A stretch of DNA of 20,586 nt from an uncultured Acidimicrobiales bacterium (GTDB lineage: Bacteria > Actinomycetota > Acidimicrobiia > Acidimicrobiales > UBA10347), in assembly GCA_937942965.1 (NCBI GenBank), contig CALDGN010000147.1, positions 1 to 20,586 on the forward strand, given 5' to 3'. Position numbers and translations under genes: made by a program. Shown here in pieces: positions 13,400-20,416 of the stretch; the stretch's first letter is position 1, and each line of letters starts with the position of its first letter. The notes below the pieces were generated by a model, which worked only from the letters and a program-made list of their open reading frames with translations, had not been told where the DNA came from and did no database searches.

Positions 13400-14362
13400 C
13401 TAACGAGTGATGATCGCGGCGGCAGCCTTGACATCGGCGCCGGTGAGCAAACTGACCTGCGTCGGGTCCGTACGCAGGCCAGGCGTTGTGGCGAGGCGGA
13501 CGGCTTGTTGCTCGATGCTCTGTTCGAACAGTCGTCGAGCGAAGCGGGCGTTGCCGAAGCTGTTGGATCGTCGGGCCGTCTCAAAAGTCACGTCGAGCAC
13601 GGGGTCTGCGTCGGGTGCGAACGTGTACGACGCATCGGTGGCCATCTTGTGTGCGATCTCGACGAGCTCGCTGGCGGCATAGTCCGGGAACGTGATCTCG
13701 CGGGCGAAGCGGGACCGCAAGCCAGGATTCGATTCCAGGAAGTGGCCCATGAGCTGCGGGTAACCGGCGGCGATGACGACGAGGTTGTCTCGATGGTCTT
13801 CCATGCGCTTCACGAGCGTTTCGATGGCCTCGGTTCCGAAGTCACCATTGCGGGGACCGACGGGCGTGAGTGCGTACGCCTCGTCGATGAAAAGGACACC
13901 GCCGAGCGCTCGGCGCACGGCGCGCCCAGTTCGGGCTGCGGTGTGGCCGACGTATTGGCCGACGAGGCCAGCGCGGTCGACCTCGACCAAGTGGCCGACG
14001 TCGAGCAGTCCCATGGCGCCGTACAACTCGGCCAACAACCGAGCAACGGTCGTCTTGCCCGTACCCGGGTTGCCCAAGAACGCAAGGTGGTGCGTGAGCG
14101 TGATGTTGTCGAAACCCTGCCGGCTGCGTTCGCGCTGCACCTCGAGAAAGGCGAGGTGCGTCTCGACCTGTTCCTTGACGTCGCCCAAGCCAATCAGACC
14201 GTCGAGATCGGCCTTGACCTCGTCGAAGGTCCGCTTAGGGGTGCGCGTCGGTTCAGGGAGGAGCGGACCGAGCCGCTTGTCGACGCCGAGGCGCACCGCG
14301 GTTTCGCGGGCGCGTTCGCCCGCGTCGAGTGCGGCCTTGCGCAGGCGGTCACGGGGTCCCAT
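13400..14362 (-). CDS. CbxX/CfxQ-family AAA+ ATPase
   Basis: A 320-residue AAA+ protein. After a basic helical N terminus of about 50 residues come LIGLGDVKEQV (56-66), Walker A GNPGTGKT (97-104), the pore loop GQYVGHT (135-141), Walker B GVLFIDEAY (155-163), a sensor-1-like VVIAAGY, and the arginine-finger segment PGLRSRF (213-219). This order and the NPGTGKT/YVG motifs are typical of the CbxX/CfxQ group, which includes Rubisco activases, SpoVK and the EccA proteins of type VII secretion. No Rubisco or ESX genes are in the window, so the client is unknown. It is 24 bases downstream of the GGDEF-EAL gene on the same strand but has its own -10 seven bases before ATG 14362. Confidence 0.9.
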   Translation of the reverse strand: MGPRDRLRKAALDAGERARETAVRLGVDKRLGPLLPEPTRTPKRTFDEVKADLDGLIGLGDVKEQVETHLAFLEVQRERSRQGFDNITLTHHLAFLGNPGTGKTTVARLLAELYGAMGLLDVGHLVEVDRAGLVGQYVGHTAARTGRAVRRALGGVLFIDEAYALTPVGPRNGDFGTEAIETLVKRMEDHRDNLVVIAAGYPQLMGHFLESNPGLRSRFAREITFPDYAASELVEIAHKMATDASYTFAPDADPVLDVTFETARRSNSFGNARFARRLFEQSIEQQAVRLATTPGLRTDPTQVSLLTGADVKAAAAIITR

Positions 14363-14369
14363 GGCGACG

Positions 14370-14375
14370 ACGGTA
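14370..14375 (-). promoter_or_regulatory. candidate -10 (TACCGT) for the AAA+ ATPase
   Basis: Minus-strand TACCGT lies seven bases before ATG 14362, inside the 24-base gap after the GGDEF-EAL gene. It is the same hexamer as at 12679-12684 and would give a leaderless mRNA. Confidence 0.4.
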
Positions 14376-14386
14376 TCGGGCGGGTC

Positions 14387-16801
14387 TCAGGGTCGCAGCG
14401 CGGGTACGGCACCAACGCTGCGCCGTCCTAAGCGTGCTGCCCAGTCCAGTTGTGCGGGCGCAACTGGACGTCCTCGCAGGAAGCCCTGGGTCGCGACCAC
14501 GCCATGGTCGGCGAGCCACGTTTCTTCTTCGATCCGTTCGACGCCTTCGGCGGTGATGTCGATACCAAGCTCGTCGAGCATGCCGACGATGCCGCGGACA
14601 AGGTGCTGGTTCGCCGCATCGGAGTCGATGTTGGCGATGAGCGAACGATCGAGCTTGACGACATCGACAGGCAGGTCTCGCAGAAAGCCCAACGGCGAGT
14701 AGCCGTTGCCGAAGTCATCGATTGCGATCTTCACGCCGCTCCGGCGAACTTCTGCCAACTCGACGGCGAGTGCGGCGGGGTCACGGACTGCTGCGGTTTC
14801 GGTGATCTCGAGACCGAGACGTTCCGGCGGGACGCCAGCAGCAATGACGGCGTCGCTAAAGCGCGCCGCGAAGCTGGCAACCTCGAGTTCGCGGGGCGAG
14901 AGGTTGACCCAGATGCGGACGTCGGAGGGGGTGGCCGGGTCTTCGAAGATTGATGCGACGCTGCGCAACATGCTCGACGTCAGTTGCTCGGCCAGCCCAA
15001 AGGACTCGACGAGCGGGACGAAGACCGCGGGGCTTACGAACTCGCCACTGGGGCGGAACCAACGGGCGAGCGCTTCGGCGTGGGCGATCCGGCCGGTGTC
15101 AAGATTGAAGACCGGCTGGAGGTGACACAGGATCTCGCCGTGGGCCAACGCGGTTGGCAGCGCGTGCACGAGCTCGCCGGTGCGGCTCACCTGGCGGTTG
15201 TAGACGATGGCGGTTCCGCGCTTCGCTCGCTTGGCCAAGATGAGTGAGCTGTCGGCCTCGAGCAGAAGCGAGGCAAGTGTCGACTCGTCATCGCTCATAG
15301 TGATGCCCACCGATGCGCTCACTGCGTGCTCGCGGCCGTCGATCGTCATCGGCCCGCTGAGCATGCCGAGGATCTCATTGCCGAGCCGCTCGAGTGCCTC
15401 GATGCCCGCATCGGCCAGCGTGCCGTACACCACGAACTCATCTCCGCCGAAGCGAATGAGCTCAAAGTCTACGCTGTTGAACTGGAACCCTTGCAGCCGT
15501 TCGGTGACGATCTTCAGGACGCGGTCACCAGTGTGGTGGCCCCAGACGTCGTTGATCGCTTTGAAGCTGTCGAGGTCGATGTAGGCGAGGACGACCCGCT
15601 CATCGGTGTCGTCCACCGTGGCGAGGAGGTCGTCAAGGGTCCGTTCCAGGCGGCGACGGTTCCACGCGCCGGTTGTCGGGTCACGGTCGGCCGTGTCGGC
15701 GAGCTGGTCGATGGCCTTGCCGTGCGCACGCTCGACGCTCCGGCGCTGGCGGACCTCAGCGATGGTGAGGCCGAGCAGCAGAATGCCGACGATCGCTACG
15801 ACGATTGTGGCGACAGCGGTCAAGAGTCGCTCGGTCCGCAAGAGCGCCAGCTCGGCTTCGGATTCGACCTTGATGGCGTCGTGGGCGACGCGAATGTCGT
15901 TGAGCAGGGCTTCGTCGATCGCCAGGAGCTCAAGCATGAAGGCGTTGCGGGCGTCGGCGCCGAGGGGGACGCCAGCTTCGAGAAGGGAACCGAATCGCTC
16001 GTTTCGGTCGAGCAGCAGCGGGCTGTCAGGACCGGGTTCGGTCAACGACCATGTGATGTCGTTGAGGCCGTCGACTGAGAACTGCCGGAGGTCGACGACG
16101 TCGTTCCAAAGGCGGGTTCTGAGCGGCGGCTCGGTCAAACGATTGAACCGCTGGTTGCTGAAATCGGGAAGGTCGCGCAATACCTCAGCCCGGTCACGAT
16201 CGAGCACATCGGCGTACTCGATCGAACTCGAGATGGCGGCATAGGTGAACGCAATATCTCGTGTCGTCCGCTCATAGGGGAGCACGAGACCGCCCGCGTT
16301 GGAGCGGGCGAGTGTTGTCAAGAGACCCATCGTTGCGCTCGGCGGCTCCCCGACGACCTGTTGGTCGACGATGTCGACGGCAAGCACGAACTGATCCGCG
16401 ACGAGCGACAAGACCTCGACGCGCTCATTGCCTGCCCCGCTGGTGCCGAGTTCCCGCAGCAGCTCGGTGAGCCTTGCCGGTGCTTCCGTCAGCAGGTCCT
16501 GGGTGCGTGCGTGCTCGAATTCGGCGATGTCGATCAGTTCCGCGGATGCGTCAGGTTGCCCCGCAGCTTGCAGCGCCACATCGAGTCGGCTGATCGCCGA
16601 GACCATTTCGTAGAGAGCGACCGTCGTATCAATTGGTGCGATTGCGTTTTCAGAGGCGCGAAGTTCCTCACCACGGTCGGTCCAAAACCAAATGCCCGCG
16701 CCAAGCACCGCCGTCGTCGGAACGAGCGCGAGGAGAAGCAGAACCCAAGTTCGAATGTTTGCGCGCCGCTGAGACACGGTGCCCCATCGGCGCCGGCCCA
16801 C
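14387..16801 (-). CDS. membrane sensor with GGDEF and EAL domains (cyclic di-GMP synthesis and breakdown)
   Basis: An 804-residue protein. Two membrane spans (about 17-39 and 327-349) flank a helical extracytoplasmic sensor of about 290 residues with no recognised domain. The GGDEF domain (about 370-535) has intact RFGGDEF (450-456) and the substrate segment IDLDSFKAINDVWGH. The EAL domain (about 545-790) keeps Glu576 in EAL, Asn633, Glu665, Asp695/Asp696 in IDDFGNGYSPLGFL, Lys717, Glu752 and the QGFLRG end. Both activities therefore look possible: making and breaking cyclic di-GMP at the inner face of the membrane. No RxxD inhibitory site is seen at the usual place before GGDEF. The GTG at 16801 is the longest start; GTG 16777 is an alternative. 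An inverted repeat abuts the longer start. Confidence 0.92.
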   Translation of the reverse strand: MGRRRWGTVSQRRANIRTWVLLLLALVPTTAVLGAGIWFWTDRGEELRASENAIAPIDTTVALYEMVSAISRLDVALQAAGQPDASAELIDIAEFEHARTQDLLTEAPARLTELLRELGTSGAGNERVEVLSLVADQFVLAVDIVDQQVVGEPPSATMGLLTTLARSNAGGLVLPYERTTRDIAFTYAAISSSIEYADVLDRDRAEVLRDLPDFSNQRFNRLTEPPLRTRLWNDVVDLRQFSVDGLNDITWSLTEPGPDSPLLLDRNERFGSLLEAGVPLGADARNAFMLELLAIDEALLNDIRVAHDAIKVESEAELALLRTERLLTAVATIVVAIVGILLLGLTIAEVRQRRSVERAHGKAIDQLADTADRDPTTGAWNRRRLERTLDDLLATVDDTDERVVLAYIDLDSFKAINDVWGHHTGDRVLKIVTERLQGFQFNSVDFELIRFGGDEFVVYGTLADAGIEALERLGNEILGMLSGPMTIDGREHAVSASVGITMSDDESTLASLLLEADSSLILAKRAKRGTAIVYNRQVSRTGELVHALPTALAHGEILCHLQPVFNLDTGRIAHAEALARWFRPSGEFVSPAVFVPLVESFGLAEQLTSSMLRSVASIFEDPATPSDVRIWVNLSPRELEVASFAARFSDAVIAAGVPPERLGLEITETAAVRDPAALAVELAEVRRSGVKIAIDDFGNGYSPLGFLRDLPVDVVKLDRSLIANIDSDAANQHLVRGIVGMLDELGIDITAEGVERIEEETWLADHGVVATQGFLRGRPVAPAQLDWAARLGRRSVGAVPALRP

Positions 16802-16802
16802 C

Positions 16803-16815
16803 GTCGCTGAGCGAC
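16803..16815. promoter_or_regulatory. inverted repeat GTCGCT-N-AGCGAC next to the GGDEF-EAL start
   Basis: Two perfect six-base arms around one base lie immediately upstream of GTG 16801. It could be an operator, or a hairpin in the mRNA leader if GTG 16777 is the real start. I see no TANNNT close to either start. Confidence 0.3.
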
Positions 16816-16909
16816 ACCTGTGATCTGAGTCGAACGGCCCATGAGGGGAAGCCGAAGGTGTCTCGGCAGGCGCGCAGGCTCGGCTCGCGACCTCAAATCG
16901 GTACTGGGC

Positions 16910-16915
16910 TAGCGT
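16910..16915 (+). promoter_or_regulatory. candidate -10 (TAGCGT) for the SDR gene
   Basis: TAGCGT lies 26 bases before ATG 16942. A start about seven bases later gives a leader of about 20 bases that includes the Shine-Dalgarno TGAGGAG. Confidence 0.35.
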
Positions 16916-16927
16916 TTCGGTCGATCG

Positions 16928-16934
16928 TGAGGAG
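16928..16934 (+). promoter_or_regulatory. ribosome-binding site (TGAGGAG) that fixes the SDR start
   Basis: TGAGGAG is seven bases before ATG 16942 and is one of the strongest Shine-Dalgarno sequences in the window. It decides the start against an in-frame upstream extension of about 100 codons that has no family similarity. Confidence 0.7.
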
Positions 16935-16941
16935 ATGTCAC

Positions 16942-17697
16942 ATGGGTGTTGCAGTTGTTACCGGAGCGAGCCGTGGACTTGGTGCTGCGATCGTGGATCG
17001 CCTCGCCGCAGATGGCTGGGACGTTGCCTGTGTGGCCACGAGCGAAGCAAGCGCCGCACCGGTCGCCCGGTCGACCGCAGAGGAACACGGCGTTGCCACG
17101 CTGGCGCTCGGTGCGTTGGTGCAAGAGCGTGACCAAGTCGATGCTGCGCTTGATCGCGCCGAAGCCGAGCTTGGGCCGATTTCGCTGATGGTCAACAACG
17201 CGGGCATCGCGCAGGTGAAGGCGTTCGAGGATGTTGATCCCGAAGATTTCCAGTCGATTGTGGACATCAATTTGATGGGGGTCTTCCATGGCTCCCAAGC
17301 GGCAGCACGGCGCATGATCGCAAGTGGTACGAGCGGAGCGATCGTGCAGCTGGGTTCGATCGCGGGCGTGAACGGCTTTCCAGAACGGGTTGGGTACTGC
17401 GGGACGAAGGCGGCGGTGCATCACATGACCAAGGTCATGGCCGTTGATCTCGCGCGGCACCGGATCCGGGTGAACACCGTGGCGCCTGGCTACATCCGGA
17501 CCGACATGGTGCAGGATCTGATCGATGCGGGCACGCTCGACGAGCGTCGCCTGGCGGGCCGGATCCCGACCGAGGATCTCGGTCGGCCCGAGGACATCGC
17601 GTCGTGTGTTGCGTGGCTCGCATCGTCAGAGTCGTCGTACGTGACGGGCGAGACGATCACGGTCGATGGCGGATGGCTCGCCTACGGCCACATCTAA
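16942..17697 (+). CDS. short-chain dehydrogenase/reductase (classical SDR)
   Basis: A 251-residue classical SDR of normal length. The cofactor motif TGASRGLG is at 7-14, NNAG at 85-88, and the catalytic Ser139, Tyr152 and Lys156 (YCGTK) are all present. The end VTGETITVDGGW matches the FabG-like group. These enzymes move hydride between NAD(P)H and carbonyl or hydroxyl groups in the cytosol. FabG-type 3-oxoacyl-ACP reductase and other alcohol dehydrogenases are both possible; the neighbours do not decide. The 140-base gap upstream holds the promoter of this gene and of the divergent GGDEF-EAL gene. The next gene is on the same strand after 115 bases. Confidence 0.92.
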   Translation: MGVAVVTGASRGLGAAIVDRLAADGWDVACVATSEASAAPVARSTAEEHGVATLALGALVQERDQVDAALDRAEAELGPISLMVNNAGIAQVKAFEDVDPEDFQSIVDINLMGVFHGSQAAARRMIASGTSGAIVQLGSIAGVNGFPERVGYCGTKAAVHHMTKVMAVDLARHRIRVNTVAPGYIRTDMVQDLIDAGTLDERRLAGRIPTEDLGRPEDIASCVAWLASSESSYVTGETITVDGGWLAYGHI

Positions 17698-17725
17698 CCA
17701 CCCGGTCGTTCTTCTGGAGCCGGCC

Positions 17726-17747
17726 CGCGTCGCCCATATGGGTCGCG
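17726..17747. promoter_or_regulatory. inverted repeat centred on CCCATATGGG between SDR and transglycosylase genes
   Basis: CCCATATGGG (17733-17742) is a perfect ten-base palindrome, flanked by CGCG on both sides at unequal spacing (three and one bases). It is 28 bases after the SDR stop and about 70 before the next start. It may be an operator for the transglycosylase or the SDR terminator. No clear -10 is visible for the transglycosylase. Confidence 0.3.
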
Positions 17748-17812
17748 TGGGTCATTTCCCCCGTTGTGATCCGATCGCCTCATTGGCTTGAGGTCAACGC
17801 CGATGGCTCCCT

Positions 17813-19324
17813 ATGCGCTTCTTGCGGGCTTTCGCCGCCGCGTTTCTGGTGTTGGCTTGCCTGTCTCTTCCGGCAGGCGCGTGGGCTGATGAGGCCGATG
17901 ATTCGACACGCCAGTCGATGGCCGACACCGAACTTCTCGAAGCCCTTGAGTCCGTCGGCTTGCTCGACACCTGGTTCTCGGCGAGCCCGCATAGCGAGGT
18001 GCTTTCGAGCATGCGCTTGGTCGGATCTCCCGCAATGGAGGAGGCGAGAACCGGACTGATCGAGAACGCTCGCGCATTGGCACAAAGCCGCGGCGACGAG
18101 CTGCGCTTGCTGGTCGCGATCGAGACGGTCGAAGCGACGATCGCTGACCTCGAAGCCTTGACCCGAGCACTGCGCGAGCATCACTTGGTCGGTGACCGGA
18201 CGCTCGATGCTGTCGACGCCCGACGGCTCCAGAAGCGCCTGCTGGAGTCGCAGCACGACGACGATCATCGTGCCCTCGACGGAACGCTCGACGCGGTCGA
18301 GCAGTTGCGCACGAAGCTTCGGGTCGCCCTGGTCGACGCTCAGAGCACCGACGCCGTCCCCGAGCGAGCGTCCGGGAAAGAGGCCGACGTTCGTGCCCTG
18401 TCCCAGGTTCTCGCCGAACTCGACGGCCTGTATGTCGAGCTTGATGTGTTGCGAGCAGAGGCGATGATCACGACCGACGAAGACGCGGCGCTGCAAGCGG
18501 CGCTCGACGCTGGGGTCCCCGAGCTACACGAGCTCCGTCGCGCCGCCCGGACTCCCGTCGATGGACTTCCTGCAATCACGCTCGATGCGTATCTGACCTC
18601 GGGCAGCCACGGCATCAGCGGCTGCGCAGTGGACTGGGCGATGCTGGCCGGCATCGGCCGCATCGAGTCGCTGCATGGCACGCTCGGCGGCGCCTCGGTC
18701 AGTCTCTCGGGCAACGTCTCGCCTCGGATTCTCGGACCGTTACTCGACGGTGGCGCGACCGCCCGCGAGGCGGTCGAAGCTGCAGAGGCAGCCGAAGCCG
18801 AGGCAGCGGAGCAGCTTCGCCTCGAAGCCGAAGAAGCTGCCCGAGTGGCGGCCGAAGAGGAACGGCGTCGCCGTGAGCTCTTCGGCAACCCGACGCCGAC
18901 TCCTACGCCAACGCCGCTCTTCACGGTTCCGACCCCTACCCCAGAGCCCACCCCCGAACCATCAGAGGACGACGACAAGCCTCGTGGCAATGGCTTCGCG
19001 GTCATCGTTGACACCGACGATGGCGAGCTCGACGGGAACCCCCGTTGGGATCGGGCTGTCGGCCCGATGCAGTTCATCCCCGGCACCTGGGCGTCGTGGG
19101 ATAACGATGGCAACGGCGACGGGGTGATCGATCCGCACAACATGTACGACGCAACACGATCGGCGGCCGCCTACCTGTGCTATCTCGAACGCCGGAGTGG
19201 GCCGTCACCTTGGAACTACATCCTCGGCTACAACGCCTCGGACGCGTATGTCGCCGACGTCATGGAAACGACGCTGCGCCTGCGTGAACTCGAACTGCCA
19301 AGCCGCCCGGGCGCCAACAGCTAG
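17813..19324 (+). CDS. secreted lytic transglycosylase with an insertion inside the catalytic domain
   Basis: A 503-residue exported protein. A signal peptide (MRFLRAFAAAFLVLACL and on) ends at AWA about residue 25. Residues 26-255 are mostly helical and acidic, with no recognised domain. The catalytic part begins near GCAVDWAMLAGIGRIES with the likely acid Glu285, runs to LGPLLDG (307-313), and resumes at IVDTDDGELDG (398-408), RAVGPMQFIPGTW and the DAxxSAAAYLC helix. Between these, residues about 313-396 hold an Ala/Glu-rich charged helix (to about 359) and a Thr/Pro-rich stretch, which relatives lack. Lytic transglycosylases cut peptidoglycan to 1,6-anhydromuropeptides. The calcium-site-like DNDGNGDGVIDP is present. 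Start ATG 17813 is chosen for the signal peptide; no clear Shine-Dalgarno is visible. Confidence 0.88.
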   Translation: MRFLRAFAAAFLVLACLSLPAGAWADEADDSTRQSMADTELLEALESVGLLDTWFSASPHSEVLSSMRLVGSPAMEEARTGLIENARALAQSRGDELRLLVAIETVEATIADLEALTRALREHHLVGDRTLDAVDARRLQKRLLESQHDDDHRALDGTLDAVEQLRTKLRVALVDAQSTDAVPERASGKEADVRALSQVLAELDGLYVELDVLRAEAMITTDEDAALQAALDAGVPELHELRRAARTPVDGLPAITLDAYLTSGSHGISGCAVDWAMLAGIGRIESLHGTLGGASVSLSGNVSPRILGPLLDGGATAREAVEAAEAAEAEAAEQLRLEAEEAARVAAEEERRRRELFGNPTPTPTPTPLFTVPTPTPEPTPEPSEDDDKPRGNGFAVIVDTDDGELDGNPRWDRAVGPMQFIPGTWASWDNDGNGDGVIDPHNMYDATRSAAAYLCYLERRSGPSPWNYILGYNASDAYVADVMETTLRLRELELPSRPGANS

Positions 19325-19338
19325 CCGCTGGCTCGGGC

Positions 19339-20319
19339 CTAGCGACGACGACGGCGACGCTGTGTACGCGGCGCGCTTGGACCGTCGTCGTCATCGGAGC
19401 GTGATGGACCGGGCGCAGCGATGTCCGGTGGCGTGATCGCACCGTCGAGCACCTCGCGCATGTATGCGACGTGGTGGGTGGCAGTGCCGCAACAGCCACC
19501 GATGATGTCGATGCCGAGTTCTTTCATGCGAAGCAGGTGCGCTCCCATGACCTCGGGCGTGCCGTTGTAGACGAGCTTGTCGCCCTTGAACTCGGGGATG
19601 CCTGCGTTGGCCTTGACGATGATCGCCGCACCAGGTGCAGCGGCACGCAGCTCGGCGACGGCTTGTTCGGTCTCGGCGACGTTGTTGCCGCAGTTGGCGC
19701 CGAACGCAGCGAGGTCGAGCGCGGAAAGGCGCTCGGCGGCTTCGGTGCCGGTCACGCCCATCATGGTGCGTCCGTTGGTGTCGTAGCTCATGGTCACGAC
19801 GATCGGAAGCGACGACGCCGAGCGAGCGCCACGGACGGCTGCTTCGACCTCTTCGAGGCTCGACATCGTTTCGATCCAGAGCAGGTCAGCGCCGCCCGCT
19901 TCGAGGCCGGCGGCCTGGGCCGCGAAGGCCTCTGCGCACGCATCGGGGGTCATGGTGCCGAGTGGCTCGAGTAGCTCGCCGCTGGGTCCCATGCTTCCGG
20001 CCACCAGGACGGTGCGGTCACTCGCGTCGACCGCTTCGCGGGCACGTGCGGCTGCGGCTTCGTTCAGCTCGAAGACCCGGTCTTGCAGATTGTGGAGCTT
20101 GAGGCGGTATGCGGTGCCGCCAAACGAGTTCGTCAAGATGATGTCGGAACCGGCCTTGATGTAGCCCTTGTGCACGTCGACGATGTCGTGCGGCAGGTTG
20201 ATGTTCCACATCTCGGGCGGGTCGCCAGCGGTAAGGCCGCGGGCAAAAAGTTCGGTACCCATTGCACCGTCAACGAGAAGGGTGCCGCGTTCTTCGAGAA
20301 GCTCTGCGATGGTCGCCAT
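19339..20319 (-). CDS. homocysteine S-methyltransferase family protein
   Basis: From ATG 20319 the protein has 326 residues; an ATG at 20328 adds three. The start IAELLEERG followed by LLVDGAMGTEL fits the homocysteine-binding barrel of methionine synthase and betaine-homocysteine methyltransferases. Zinc-binding cysteines are present: one in FGANCGNN (Cys210) and two in GGCCGT (Cys276, Cys277). The family transfers a methyl group to homocysteine to give methionine; the methyl donor is not readable. The C terminus is odd: SDDDDGPSAP and then an RTQRRRRRR tail that the barrel does not need. A weak CAAAAT seven bases before ATG 20319 could be a -10. The gene is convergent with the transglycosylase (14 bases apart) and divergent from the F420-type gene. 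Confidence 0.9.
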   Translation of the reverse strand: MATIAELLEERGTLLVDGAMGTELFARGLTAGDPPEMWNINLPHDIVDVHKGYIKAGSDIILTNSFGGTAYRLKLHNLQDRVFELNEAAAARAREAVDASDRTVLVAGSMGPSGELLEPLGTMTPDACAEAFAAQAAGLEAGGADLLWIETMSSLEEVEAAVRGARSASSLPIVVTMSYDTNGRTMMGVTGTEAAERLSALDLAAFGANCGNNVAETEQAVAELRAAAPGAAIIVKANAGIPEFKGDKLVYNGTPEVMGAHLLRMKELGIDIIGGCCGTATHHVAYMREVLDGAITPPDIAAPGPSRSDDDDGPSAPRTQRRRRRR

Positions 20320-20404
20320 GGCACTCATTTTGCCGCATCGAAGGCAGACACGTACTTATGGTGGCGGATTGCACACCCATGCGAGTCGTCAATGACCGGG
20401 GGAG

Positions 20405-20410
20405 TAGGGT
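20405..20410 (+). promoter_or_regulatory. candidate -10 (TAGGGT) for the LLM-type oxidoreductase
   Basis: TAGGGT lies six bases before ATG 20417, with no Shine-Dalgarno between, so the mRNA is probably leaderless. The 97-base gap it sits in also serves the leftward methyltransferase gene. Confidence 0.5.
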
Positions 20411-20416
20411 CCGGCC

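Noticed and set aside
16633..16941. Extended N terminus for the SDR protein
   Set aside because: It lies antisense to the GGDEF-EAL gene start and has no family similarity, while ATG 16942 has a strong Shine-Dalgarno and begins the standard SDR first strand.
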